The notes under the pieces are model-generated. The model was not told the origin of the DNA and searched no databases. It was given only the letters and a program-made list of their open reading frames with translations. Position numbers and translations under genes: made by a program. From Diogma glabrata (lineage: Eukaryota; Arthropoda; Insecta; Diptera; Cylindrotomidae), in the NCBI GenBank assembly GCA_963693315.1, contig OY856187.1, positions 44,420,825-44,484,824 of the forward strand: a stretch of DNA of 64,000 bases, read 5' to 3'. Positions 35,640-47,519 of the stretch are shown here, one piece after another (the stretch's first letter is position 1; each line of letters begins with the position of its first letter).

Positions 35640-37130
35640 TGTTATAATTTTTGGAATATTTTTGGGATTTTGAAAGTTTGTAGTTTTAATTTTGTAAGAA
35701 TTTTCGGAATATTTTTAGGGTTTTGAAAAAGTTTAAATTTTTGATTTTACTATAATTTTTGGAATATTTTTGGAATTCTGAAGAAAATTTGTATTTTTGA
35801 CTTTGTTATAATTTTTGCAATATTTTTATAATTTTGGAAAAAGCTTTTTGAATTTCGAATTTTTGATTTGGAAAAAGTTCCTATTTTTGATTTTGTTATA
35901 ATTTTTGAAATATTTTTGGAATTTTAAAAAACGTTTGTATTTTTGATTTTGTTATAATTTTTGATATATTTTTAGAATTTTGATAAATGTTTCAATTTTT
36001 GATTTTGTAAGAATTTTCAGAATATTTTTAGAATTTTGAAAAAGTTTAAATGTTTGATTTTATTATAATTTTTGGAATTGAATCGGTCATTTCAAAAACC
36101 TCATAAGCCACTCAATTAGAATTTTTCAGAAATCAATAAAAAAAAACTGTTTCATACACAAACAAATTAGTTTTAAAGGACTTTTTTATGTTTAATTTAG
36201 TATTTGAGTGGTGAAAAATTAAAATAGCGAATAACCTTTACAATTCATTAATAGAAATAATGAAAAAAACCTGAAAAACAGTTCTTGACTTATGTTGTTT
36301 TAGCAAGAAATAGGGTTAGTGGTATAAAGTTTAACCAAAAAAATCGTAGTAATCATATTTTTTATTGCTTAATATTGAGAATTACACTTAAAAATAATCT
36401 TATTAACATTTTACATGTATTAATTTGTCATGTTTTAATATCTTTATGGTACATAGTCATATTCTCCATCATTCTTAATTATGAGTTAATTCATATATAA
36501 TAGTATAATACGTATATAATTCATTTATAATTCATATATAATACGAATCCTCGAAAAGAGGACGAGTGTCATGGGTCCGTACCTGCGGTTCCTTTCGTCC
36601 TACACAGGAATGCAGGAATGCTATCGCTATCGACTTACGTGGTTTTTACCCAGAATACGCATCTCCCTTAAAGGAACCGTTTGCTGCAAAAAAAGCATGT
36701 TGGTAAAAAATGTGACTTAAGAGGTTTTTGAAATGACCGATTCAATTATGAAAAAAGTTTGTACTTTTGTTATAATTTTTGGAATATTTTAAGAATTTTG
36801 AAAAAAGTTTGAATTTTTTAATTACGAATTTTTGAAATATTTTTAAAATTTTGATTTGATTATAATTTTTGGAATTTTGAAAAAAATTTGTACTTTTGAT
36901 TTTGTTTTAAATTTTTGCAATATTTTAAGAATATTGAATTTTTGATTTTGTTATAATTTTTGCAATATTTTTAGAATTTTGAAAAAAGTTTCAATCTTTG
37001 ATTTTGTAATAATTTTTGGAATGTTCTTCGAACTTTAAAAAAAGTTTAAATTTTTGATTTTATTTTTAATTATTTTAATTTTATTTTAATTTTTAAAGAA
37101 ATGCAAATTTTTGATTTTGTAATATTTTCT
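35640..37130. repeat. Degenerate minisatellite (about 55-60 bp unit), interrupted
   Basis: Units such as TTTTTGATTTTGTTATAATT followed by TTTGGAATATTTTTAGAATT and TTGAAAAAAGTTTG repeat about eight times at 35640-36075 and again at 36748-37130, with lengths varying by indels. The two blocks are separated by a 672-bp element with inverted ends. Confidence 0.8.
36076..36747. mobile_element. 672-bp element with AATTGAATCGGTCATTTC ends
   Basis: Inverted ends AATTGAATCGGTCATTTC...AAAAACCTC and GAGGTTTTTGAAATGACC...GATTCAATT match over about 30 bp. It splits the minisatellite. A GC-richer patch (36540-36700) contains AGAGGACGAGTGTCATGGGT and no protein I recognise. Confidence 0.75.
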
Positions 37131-37139
37131 TGAAACGCT

Positions 37140-37460
37140 AAATGGAGAGGTTTTTGAGTAGTTTGCTGGGTGTTTCATCTTTTCACTAAGTTATATCAAT
37201 TTACGATCTGTTATAATTTTATGGCAACGTATTAATATTTAATATTTCGTGTTTGTTTTGTAATAAATTTCTAAACAAAGATAAGAGATAAAAAATACTT
37301 GTACTTTAACAAAGAATTTTTTGTTTGATATACATCGCTGCCCAAAACTAAAAACAATGTCCTCATAAAAGTTTTTTGTTGAAAACTATATCAAAATCCT
37401 TAACCCAGACCGAAATATTGATATCTCAGAGCTGTGAGATTTCAGCCCCTTCATATTTTT
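37140..37460. repeat. Dispersed repeat D, copy 1
   Basis: Shares ordered similarity with 47520-47800: TAATTTTGAGAAACTTGCTG-like start, AACGCATTGTTATTT-like middle, and an almost identical end GATATCTCAGAGCTNTGAGA followed by TTTCAGCCC. Confidence 0.6.
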
Positions 37461-37471
37461 CAAAATGAAAA

Positions 37472-37720
37472 ATCATAATTAGTGATGAGGCTCAATTCCC
37501 TTTAAATGGATTCGTAAAACAACAAAATAGTCGGTTCTGAAGAATAGAAAATACAAATTATGCTATTCAACAGTTGTCATTATACAGTCATTATAGTCAT
37601 TACAAGCGCTATATGTGGTCTGGGACCTGCATTCCCTCCAGTTGCCCTTACTTTTTTAAAGATACACCGAAACTATTAATGTAGAACATTTTTGACAACT
37701 TTCGGACACTAGAACAAGAT
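37472..37720 (+). pseudogene. Mariner-type transposase catalytic remnant
   Basis: One frame reads IIISDEAQFPLNGFVKQQNS at 37472-37531. After one in-frame stop it reaches CPYFFKD at about 37646-37666. This is the order and rough spacing of the second catalytic region of IS630/Tc1-mariner transposases of the type common in insects. Flanking parts are too decayed to read and no terminal repeats were found. Confidence 0.65.
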
Positions 37721-37860
37721 ACTTTGGTATTTGTTAATATCCAACAAAACGTTGCAACTTTAAATAAAATTCAGTCAATATTACAATGAAATTACTCAAG
37801 AAATGGTTATATCGATTGAAGGCAGCGGTCATCGTATTTAACACCGGATTTAATCCATTG

Positions 37861-38044
37861 GATAGTCAGATATGCTTATTTCTTACTTTAAGAATAAATA
37901 AATAAAAAAAAACACTCTGTGCTACCCCTTTTTGTACGGATATCTAAGGAACTAGATTTTGACAACAATCTTTGTTGACGAAATTAATGGAAAATCGGTT
38001 GAAATTTGTGAAAATGTGATAAGTTTTTTTATAAAAATAACATA
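37861..38044. other. Short spacer
   Basis: No gene seen. Confidence 0.4.
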
Positions 38045-38939
38045 CATTTGTGAGCCCAGCAGAGTTTCAACAATTCGTTGATATAATTCAAAAATAGGGT
38101 TGGGGACAATACTGAGACTTGAGGTACACCAGCGTTAATTAGTTTAGACTCAGATTGCCTTGGAGATGTCTAAAGCGATAACGTATGTTTCACCGCCTTT
38201 ATCAAGTATGCTGTTCCAACAATGCGGTACATAGTTTAATAGATCGGTAGTCTGAACGGTAGTTGATCTTTTGTTTCGAAAACCGTATTGGCTGTCGGAT
38301 ATTAAATGATTTACCTCCAGAAATTTTGAAATGTGTGTATAAATATAATGCTCGTAGACTTTGGAGAGAACCGATAGTTAAGCTATTGGCCTATAATTTG
38401 AGATATTGGATTTTGATCCCTTGTTGGGGACGAACTGGACATTTGCCAACTTCCAGCACGAGGGAAATATACCAGGTTTGTAGGATTGGTAGAATATTTT
38501 AGTCAAAGTTGGTGCAAGTTCTTTGGGAAAGGTTTTTAAAATAATGGGTGGAATTTTGGGTTTGAAGTGAAGTTCATTCATATTAACTTCTGAAGACTGG
38601 ATTTGGGGTATTTCCTTAGGAGTTTCCAAAACAGTGGAGTTCAGAGCAAAGCGTTCAGCGAACAAGTAAGCTTTCCTTGCGGGATCTTTGACGATTAAAT
38701 CACCATCAATAATAGGGGGAATAGAAAATTTTGTACCAGAATTTAAAGAATTAATGGCACTGTAGAAATTCTTGTCAGAAATAGACATAGACGTAAGTTT
38801 TGAGGCTTTCGCTCTGTCAATTTCACACTTTTCGTTTGAGATAATCCGGTTAGATATTTTGTTGGCCTTTAGATATCGGGATCGATTAGCAGGAGTTTTG
38901 TTATGAATCCAAATATTAAATGATCTACGTTTGTTTCTA
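38045..38939 (-). pseudogene. Non-LTR reverse transcriptase fragment (jockey/CR1-like), 3' part
   Basis: The minus-strand frame from 38939 contains the linker after the endonuclease, then SNISNYRPIA at about 38378-38407. Downstream are HYIYTHISKFLEVNHLI, QYGFRNKRST and YVIALDISKA, which are motifs of the non-LTR RT fingers and palm. Near 38120 the text jumps to LINAGVPQVSVLSPTLF, so roughly 100 or more residues including part of the palm are deleted. Stops and shifts are present. This is the continuation of the endonuclease part at 45591-46510, separated by a 6.65-kb insertion. Reading continues in frame across 45591/38939 when the insert and one TA are ignored. Confidence 0.85.
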
Positions 38940-39654
38940 CACTGAAAAAAATTTCTGGGTAATTGTAACCAAAAAACATACTTAACTTAACCAAGAATAT
39001 CGGTTGTTTTTCAACCAGCTAAGCGCAAGTTTAATATTATTAATTTTGCATGGGTTACTTTAACACTTGCTTTTGCTTAGTAAATTAGAACTTTGCATCT
39101 GGTCAATTTTAACTATAAATGACATCAGTAATTGCTTAGTTATTTTGACCTTTGCTAATCATTTAACTTAACAAATTTTTGAGTCAATTTCACTTATGTA
39201 TAGTTAAAAAATGTTAGTTTGTATTAAACTATTTTTAACGTTATTTTTAACGAATTTTAAAAATGTGGCTTGTTTAATCTAACCATTCTTAAACTATGCG
39301 TTATAGTTCATTTAAACCAAATGTTGACCCATTTCTTAGTTAAGTTAACGCATGTTTGTTATATTTTAACACACATTTGAACTTTTTGCTAAGTTAAAAT
39401 AACTTTATAATTAATTATATACCAAACAAAGAAATACTTGATTTTTAGCTCATTTATTAGAAATTAATATAAGAATACATTAAATAAAAATTAAACACTA
39501 AATACATTAAAAACAAAATAAATTTAAACAGGTATAAAATCATGTAATGGCTAATGCTATGTTTATACCGCCGATAGTTTAATAGAATAATATGTTTTTA
39601 CTATTAAACTAACGATATCATGGGTGTTTATACCACAAAAAAGTATTATGTATT

Positions 39655-41122
39655 CACTGAAAATAAAATTCAATAAAATTGTAGTTGTATAAAAAAAATT
39701 TACTGACAATTCAACTCACTAAATAAAGATTCGATAAGGTCCAATAAAAACGCTTCATTTACTATTTTTTAGCAAATCAAAACGAATTATATCGATAATT
39801 TTTTTTTGCTGTCAGATATTTTATTTTTCATTCATACAAACTATGGTATTTAAACAGTAGGCTTTGTTTTTACTGTCGGCAATTCTTCTTGTCGTCGATA
39901 ATTTTGCTTTGTCGTTATGAAAATTCTTTGTTGTCATTTTTTCTTCTAACAAAATGAAATATAATTTTATCTTAGTAGGCGCATAAATGCTATAAATTTG
40001 TAATTTTTGTTTGACAAATAAACATAAACAAGCAATCATTTATGAATGAAAACGGACATTTTTATTATTTGCAATTTTACATAATTTTTTATAAGCTGAA
40101 TAATTTGTAGAAAAAACTTTATTTAGAAACTAATAATTTTCTTTTAAACAAAAGTATAATTAAAAAAAAAATTATCTCATTAAATACCACTTTTCATTGA
40201 AATTTTTGTCTAAAATTTTTCAATTTTACTCATTAAATTATTTTTAAGCAACACTGCTCAATCAAACCACTACTTAAACCACTCGTCCTTCGGACTCGTG
40301 GTTTATTGTGCGCTTTGATTCGCAGTGTTGCTAAATAATTTAATTCGTAAAATCAAAAAATTTTCGAAAAAATTTCAATGACTCGTGGTATTACAACCGA
40401 TTATTTTTCTCTGATGGAAAGGAACAGCAAATTATAGTGACTATTTTCGGCCTACTTAATATATTAATTTAAAACTAGAGATATTGAGATAATTTTTTTT
40501 TCTTAATGAGATAATTTTTTTTTATTTATAATTTTGTTTAAAAGATAATTATTAGTTTCTAAATAAAATTTTTTCTACAAATTATTCAATAATACAAAAT
40601 TATGTAAAAATGCAATTTGTAAATAATAAAAATGTCCGTTTTCATTCATAAATGATTGCATGTTTATGTTTATTTGTCAAAAATTAATTACAAATTTATA
40701 ACATTTATGCGCACAAAGGATTATGATTTATGAAATAATGTTACTATTTCTGTTCGTTTAGTTGTCTGCTAAATACAACTCGTCACCAAATTATTAGACG
40801 ATTATTTCATTGCCATTTGAGGTTAAAAATTTCTCTCGTGCGCTACGCGCATTCGGGACCTTAAATAACATTCGTAATAATGATTATGAAAAATAATCGA
40901 CTATTATTTGACGACTCGTGATATTATATATGATTTTTGAGCTCCTTTCGTTGGCTCAATAAACAACATCGTTGGTTCGATAAATAATTTGTTAATATTA
41001 CGAATGATTTCGATTATCGAATGATAAATTGTATATGGATCCAATGAAAAGTAGCCCATTAATTCCTGTTTATTAATACAACGAACAATTTTATTGGAGT
41101 TTAGTAAATTTTTTTTCAGTGT
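39655..41122. mobile_element. 1.47-kb CACTG-ended element, TT duplication
   Basis: Ends CACTGAAAATAAAATT and AATTTTTTTTCAGTG, with CAATAAAATTG motifs just inside both. The duplication is TT (39653-39654, 41123-41124). Outside it, GTTTATACCAC and GTGGTATAAAC flank the site as an inverted pair. Its interior is a reverse-complement relative of the foldback at 28484-29720. Confidence 0.75.
39690..40935. mobile_element. 1.2-kb foldback sequence, copy 2 (inverted relative to copy 1)
   Basis: Arms at about 39900-40180 and 40490-40720 are inverted. The centre has CCACTCGTCCTTCGGACTCG and GCAGTGTTGCT, and the outer tract ends TTTGACGACTCGTGATAT at about 40920. This is the reverse complement of the layout at 28484-29720. 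Confidence 0.78.
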
Positions 41123-41199
41123 TCTATCTGTGGTATAAACGCTCTTAATAATTTTGAGAGATAGAATGCGGTAGCCAAATTTCTAATTCGTCATGCTAC

Positions 41200-43030
41200 C
41201 TGGGTAACGCTAACAGAATTAGGTTGGTGTAGTTGAGAGGGGCAGAATAAATACTGCTTATATTCAATATACTGTACCATGGCGAGTCATTGGAGCGGGC
41301 GTCTGTCTTGGATTAAGGTTGGACCAAAAGGTTGTTTCTGGTGACCTTAAGATGCAGAACGAACACATTCACAAAAATTTGAGTTGGGCGATGGGTTAAC
41401 ACTCCATTCCCGTAAAAAATTATTGGTCATGAATTCTGTACACTGGCTTTGGATTATCTCGGATTCATCACAAGAACGCCCTCGGAAACAGTACCCGAAC
41501 TAGGATTTAAAAATGAGAACCTGGAACGTGCTAAGCCTTAGAAGACCAGGAGATCTACTAAGACTTACAAATCAAGGCGGTAGCTACACACTAGATATAG
41601 CGGAATTACAAGAACTAAGATAGTCAGGTAGTGGAATCCATGAAACAGCCAAAGGATATACTCTCTACTATTGCGGTCATCAACAGGAAGAGAGCTTTGG
41701 AGTTGGCTTTCTCATACATCTTCGCATCAACATATTATCGACTTTTGTCCAATTAATATGCGAATATGCACAATGTGTAACGATCATCAATGTTCATGCA
41801 CCTACTGAAGACAGAGCAGATGATATTAAATACCTGTTCTTTCTAGAACTCGAAGAAGTCATTAGTAACATATCGCGGCACGATATAAATATCGTGGTGG
41901 GTGACTTGAATGCTCAAATTGGTAGAAGTACAGAACTTAAAACACATATCGGTCCTAACAGCTTGCATCATACCAGTAACAATAACGGCTTTCGTGCAGC
42001 TAAACTGGCTATGCGTGTATGATCTAGTAATATCTAGCACATTCTTTCCTCATAAGAGGATCCACAAAGCAACGTGGAAATCAAACGATGGAATAACTGA
42101 CAATCAAATTGATCAGGTCATCATTTCTAAGAGACACGCTACAAGTGTAACTGACGTTCGATCAATATAGGGGTGCTGATATGGACACCAATCAAATGCG
42201 TGCACTGAAAAAAAATTGAAGTTCATGACAACCTCATCTCGAAGTTGGCAGTTGATTATTCATGCAAAGAAAAGTTATTTGCAAACAATTTCACTGTGAT
42301 TGACACAACCACCCGATAATATTTTCTTAACAACAGAATGAGGTTTGTTTAAAATATAAAGTGTTATATCCAATATAACAGTAGTTGAATAAAGATAATA
42401 ACTATTTTCCTGAAAAAAATTTTCTTTGGCGTTATATCATGAATTTTTCATTTTAAAGTTTAACTATTAGAGATTAATTGAACTATATTTTATTTTCACA
42501 TAAATATTTCGTGTGATTGTCTCAACTTCATCGATTCATAATTGTAGAGTTGTTGAAGCAATTTCGTAGTTTGATTCGCCATATGTGACCGCATGGTGAG
42601 GTTGAGACAATTGCATTTCGATTGGAAATAGAACATGTTTTTTTCAGTGTGTCATCCTTAAGTACAAGCGCAAGTTGTCATCTACGTTTAATAGACAAGC
42701 AAAAACGACGGTACGCTGGAATGTCGAAGCATTTAAACATCCGGAACGCTGGATAGAGATGTGAGGTGCCATTAATGTGAGATGCCGTCTGAGATATAAT
42801 TAAACATACAAGAAGAATGGCAAACCCTTCAATCAAACATTATATCCGCAGCACAAACTACAATCGCAAAACGACCACCAAAATCACCTAATGAATGGTT
42901 TGATGACTAGTGCCCTGATAGCGTTGAGCACAAACAAAAAGAATTGACAGATTTATAAAATTGATCATAAACCCAAAATTAATGTGAAATTAAACGTCAA
43001 ACTCATAGTGTCTTGCGTTACCGAAAAGTT
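41200..43030 (+). pseudogene. RTE-like non-LTR element, endonuclease part
   Basis: A GC-richer 5' leader (41280-41500) precedes an apurinic-endonuclease-type domain. Visible pieces are VLSLRRPGDLLRL, IAELQELRWSGSGI (one stop) and YTLYYCGHQQ at about 41660. VVGDLNAQIGRSTEL follows at about 41895-41940, then KRIHKATWKSNDGITDNQID with QVIISKRHATSVTDVRS at about 42055-42170. After an insertion (42203-42649) it continues with YKRKLSSTFNRQAKTTVRW and NEWFDD (about 42890). No reverse transcriptase is seen, so the copy is truncated and broken. In the family the enzyme nicks target DNA to prime reverse transcription. Confidence 0.85.
42203..42649. mobile_element. 447-bp CACTG-ended MITE inside the RTE-like element
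   Basis: Ends CACTGAAAAAAAATTGAAGT and ATGTTTTTTTCAGTG. The duplication is TG (42201-42202, 42650-42651). The host endonuclease frame rejoins exactly when the insert and one TG are ignored. The interior is AT-rich with GACAACCTCA/TGAGGTTGAGAC-like subterminal motifs. Confidence 0.85.
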
Positions 43031-44710
43031 TAAGGTAATGTTAAGGATAAGTTTAACGACAAGAAATCGGGTATTATAATATAGATCAAAATATACTCGA
43101 ATATATCACTCGAATATATAAATGTTTCCCCATACAAAACCGCACAACGCGCCTAAAGAAGTTTTTACTAAAAAAAATCAAAGATTGCTGCGATTCTAGG
43201 TACGACTGAAATGGTTGAAACTAGTTTTACAGCACTTTCCAAAATAATTGTTTTCATGAACGGATTTGCAAAATATTTGCAAATCTCCAAATAATTTTGT
43301 AATAAATATATTATATAATATTGTACTTGATTGAATTCAGAATATTTTGTCTGTTTAATATTGTTTTTAGAAATTCACTGTTTAGTTAAACGGAAAATTT
43401 GAAAAAATACTTAAAATAACAGAACTTTGAACTTAAAACAACAGAACCTCCGAAACTTTTTTGTGTAAAAGATGTAAGTGTTTACAACCAAATACATTTT
43501 ATACATATTGGAAAAAATATTATTATTATTTTGTTCGGCAACTTTTTGTTAATTAAATTAGCTCAAATTCTGAAAATTTGTACTAAAAAAGATAGAAAAT
43601 CACAAAATAACGGGGGTACAAAACAACCTACTTACTTTAAATCTGAAAAATAAAAATAGCAAATAGTACATGTATTAAATTTTGAATATTTAAAATTTTT
43701 AATTTATTTTACAACAATTATAATAATTATTTTTATTTTACATAATTAATAAGGTTATAACTTTTATGTTTTCTAAGATGAGTTTAATTAAAGATTATAC
43801 AATTTTGAAGGAAAACAATTTATCTTTATAGACATCTTTTAAGACAAAATTGTTGATTCACTTTCATTAAATTTTTTCGTTCGACATTTTTAACTTTTTA
43901 AACTATTTTATTGGTAAAAACTATAATTTCACACATCTTACTCATTTTACTTGAAAAAAAAACACGAATATATCACAAACCGCACTTTTACGGCATTTAC
44001 ATAAAGTCCACTAAATTTCAAACCATTCATCTTTAAATTTTTATTATAATTTTAGTTTTCATTTATTTAATTTAACAACAGAAATCAACGAACAGCTTGT
44101 AAGCATTGTTAAAATAAACATGTTTGTTGAAGACCAACATTTATGTTAATATAATCAAATTCAAACCACAAATTCAAACCATTCATAATCAATGCATATC
44201 TTCCTCCCCGGGAGTTCCTATATGCCTTAGTTCTTTTGTTTTTATTGTATATTTTTCCTAAAGTAAAGTAGTATAAGATATCACATAGAATACTATATTA
44301 CATTTGTAGTAATTTTAACTGTTTAAATTGTTAAATATATTTAATACTTTTAACTTAGCACCACACAACACCTTAACAATCAATTATTTACTATATCAAA
44401 TAGCTTTAACAAACTCTCAGTTAAACCATTTCATAAAGCAACAGAACACACGTTTATTATCAACTTATGTAAAATACACCACTGATTACTTTTAAATTTA
44501 AAGTTAAAATACTGAGTAGACAGAAGTTTGACATAAGTTTTGCTTTTCAGTTGCAAAATCATTACTAAACTAAACTAACTATAAAAAATAAATAATACGG
44601 TGAAATGAACCTAAAAATTTAGTAGAACTAACTTTGGTGCATAAGCAGATTTTACTTTGCATCATTTAAATTAGCCGGTTAATTGCCAAGTCATTTACAT
44701 TTAATAATAA
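43031..44710. other. Interior of the 6.65-kb element, AT-rich
   Basis: No coding sequence recognised. Scattered TTAAC/GTTAA motifs resemble the other side of the element (38990-39420). Confidence 0.5.
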
Positions 44711-45352
44711 CCCAGTGAACACAAGACGTAAATATGACATCACACGAACGTCATATATATGTGATGTAGTTGTTACGTAAATTTGATATAAAAATGACAC
44801 TCGTCATGACTATATCCTGGTATCATTTATATGATGCTTTCATGACATCACACTGATCTAAAAATTTGACTTCGATATGATGTCATAATTTGGACTTAAA
44901 TATGACCTTATTATGATTTTGTTAAATTTCACTAGAGGTATATCCATTTTAATTGTATATAGTTTGAAAAATTTGCGGTAAAGTTAGTTATTGCTTCCAA
45001 GCAGGTTATAGAATCCTAGCAGGTACGTAATGAGTAAGTGTAAGACGGGTAAGTGTTTTTGTTATAAATTTGTTTTTTAATTGTTAAATTTGTTTTTAAT
45101 TAAAAATATAATACATCACAAAAAAAAATATATTACTATGATATCAACCTTATATCATAACAACGTCACAAATATCTCCACAGACATCACATTTATGTCA
45201 TAGTTATATCATTATTGTAATGTCATGCTCTTACGTAAATAAGTGGGAAATAATGATATACATATGACTTATATATGACCCAGATCTTACATAAGACGTG
45301 ACTTAGCGTGATGTCATTTTGATATCACAATGACGTAAATGTGTTTTCTGGG
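44711..45352. mobile_element. 642-bp element with CCCAG ends and ATGACATCA subterminal repeats
   Basis: Ends CCCAGTGAACACAAGACGTA and GACGTAAATGTGTTTTCTGGG are inverted. Both flanks are crowded with ATGACATCAC, GTGATGTCAT, TGATATC and ACGTAAAT motifs in both orientations, which are candidate transposase-binding repeats. No ORF. Confidence 0.78.
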
Positions 45353-45590
45353 AATACTATTTGCCTCACATGTTCTAACAGTTTTCAGACTTGAGTTTTG
45401 AAATCACACTTCAGTTTTGCATTCAATGTTATCTTAAAAAATCACAACATTAATTAACTTAGCTAGTTTTGTAATATAAATGTATTTTGTATTGTATTAC
45501 ATGTATTTTGTACAAACTAACCAAAAACAGGGTAATTATAACATAAACGCTTTAAACTAGCATAAGTTTAACTTAATTTTTTTCAGTGTA

Positions 45591-46510
45591 AGTGCCGTTT
45601 TGGCAGCTTTCGAATACAAGTATTTTTGTTTGGGTTTTACTATGGAGAAAGGGACAAATTTATTGATACGAATTGGATGGTTTCTGTAAAGTTTTGATTT
45701 TACATTGTCAGTGTAAAAACAATGACGGTCGAAAGGGAAACTATGGAAAAAATTTTGAAAACCACTCTTATCCATTTTTGAATAGTGAAATATTTTCCGG
45801 GGTTTGGGAGCTGCAGTTTTAAGTAAATCAGTTTTGATAACTGATGAAATTAAATAATGATCAGAATTTCCAATACTACCTTTCGCGACATCGACACTCG
45901 TTATATCTGACATTGTGGTAAGATAGAGATCTAAAAGAAAACTATTATCACCGCCATTACGGGGAGTGAAAGATGGGTTTTTAACAATTTGTAATAGACT
46001 CTGAGACGCGGCCAAACATTTCTGCCAGTTTTCCACTATTGTCAACATCGTCGGTCGATTTGGAGAATTCCAACCATGATTTGTTGTGGATGTCGAAGTC
46101 ACCGGTAACGATAACTTCACAATTAGGGGACTTTGCTCTAATCTCGTCCACAATTTTTGTCAGTAAATTAAAAAAGTTTGGGTTACGTTTGTTGGGGGAC
46201 CGGTATAAAGCTATTGTAAAAAAAGTAATTTCTGGAAGGCAAATCTTGTATTTAAGCCGTCACCGTGTAGTTCAAAATTTGGAAAGCGTGCATACGCAAC
46301 ACTCTCCTGAATGAATACGTATACACCCTGATGGAATTTGAAAGCTGATTCGAGCCTATATTTGGAATTAAGTGATTCTATAAAGAGAAAATTTTCAGAA
46401 ACTTGTGTTTCTGTAAGGAATAGAATGTTCGGTTTGTCGTGCTCAAGGTGATGTTTCACGTGGTCATAGTTAGCGTTCAATCCGCAGATGTTTTGAACAT
46501 GTATTTTAAA
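45591..46510 (-). pseudogene. Non-LTR endonuclease fragment (jockey/CR1-like), 5' part
   Basis: Minus strand from about 46500: QNICGLNANYDHVKHHLEHD, NILFLTETQVSENF, then after a shift FFTIALYRSP, PNCEVIVTGDFDIHNKSWLE and SDVAK...GNSDHYLISSVI, which is the order of an APE-type endonuclease. Several frameshifts and stops. Reading runs up to the TA at 45589-45590, where the CACTG-ended element is inserted. The RT continues at 38939 downwards. A second, shorter copy of the same family lies at 55043-55306. Confidence 0.87.
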
Positions 46511-47519
46511 CTTTTGATTGATTCATATATGTGTTGTCCCTGCAAACACCGTGGACGTGCCGCTTTATGAGCGGGGGATTGCGCAGATTTGCTTTACCAC
46601 TTGCAGACTTATATCTTTTCTGTTGTACTGCCATATATATATATCAAAAGATTTATTTTATTTTTTTGTGTTTTATTTTAAAATGGATAACTAAGTAAAA
46701 AATCCTATCATATACAATAAAATATGACATATGCCAATATTTCATGATAAGATGAAGAAATAATAACAAAATAATATGTGAAAAACAAATTGTGAGAAAT
46801 TTGCAGAAAACAAAACAAAACTAATTGCCAATAATCCAGCTGATGCAGCGCACCCCAGACGCACCGCTCACCATCTCAATCGAGGCACAAAGCCCACACA
46901 TAATAACGTGTTGGTCTGATTCCTCGGAAGAACTAATTAGCGGTACCACTACGGAATGCGGCCCAGCTAAAACTGGAAGTGCTACCGTTGACTAATTAAA
47001 GTTCGTCCGCCAGCACCCTAAGATATCATCTTGACTAATGACATCTCCTGCCATTGCCAGTGGTATGTGATATCTCACGCTAACTCATATGTCAATGGCA
47101 GGGACTGGAGTACGCAGGGTAATCAGACCAGTAGATCAACATTGATCATAATCGATCAAAATCGCACCCCTCCTGCGGAAAAAAAATTACACTTAATGGA
47201 AAATTTTTCTTAGAAGTTTTCTGAACTGATAGTAATAGTTGGGGCTTGGGTTGGAAAATATCAGGTTGTAACAAAATGTTGTTTTGTCAAAAAAGTTGCA
47301 ATTATTGAAAAGAGCCATTTAGACTAAATGGAGAGGTTTTCTAAGAAATTTTCTGAACTAATTGGAACAGTTGAATTGAAAACAAACTCGTGTCAATTGT
47401 AAAAATTGAAAATAAGTTTACCAAAATGAAAAAGATTTCTGATATGTTTTTTGGACTAGTAGAAAATATTAAGTTTGGGTAGATAGTATTCTGTGTTTTT
47501 TTTTAGAAAATTTAAAATT
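46511..47519. other. Region upstream of the non-LTR endonuclease
   Basis: GC-richer pieces at 46850-47180 probably belong to transposon 5' sequence. 47065-47135 resembles 15855-15930. No protein assigned. Confidence 0.4.

Larger units (their letters stand above)
38940..45588. mobile_element. 6.65-kb CACTG-ended element with nested insertions
   Basis: Left end CACTGAAAAAAATT and right end AATTTTTTTCAGTG are perfect inverted repeats of 14 bp. TA at 38938-38939 and 45589-45590 is the duplicated target. Both ends continue with similar GGGTAATT...AACC motifs and AGTTAA-rich subterminal sequence (38990-39420, 44000-45560). No transposase of its own was recognised. It contains at least three other insertions (39655-41122, about 41200-43030, 44711-45352), and one of these carries a fourth (42203-42649). 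CACTG ends with 2-bp duplications recall EnSpm/CACTA-like elements, but the superfamily is not proven. Confidence 0.85.
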
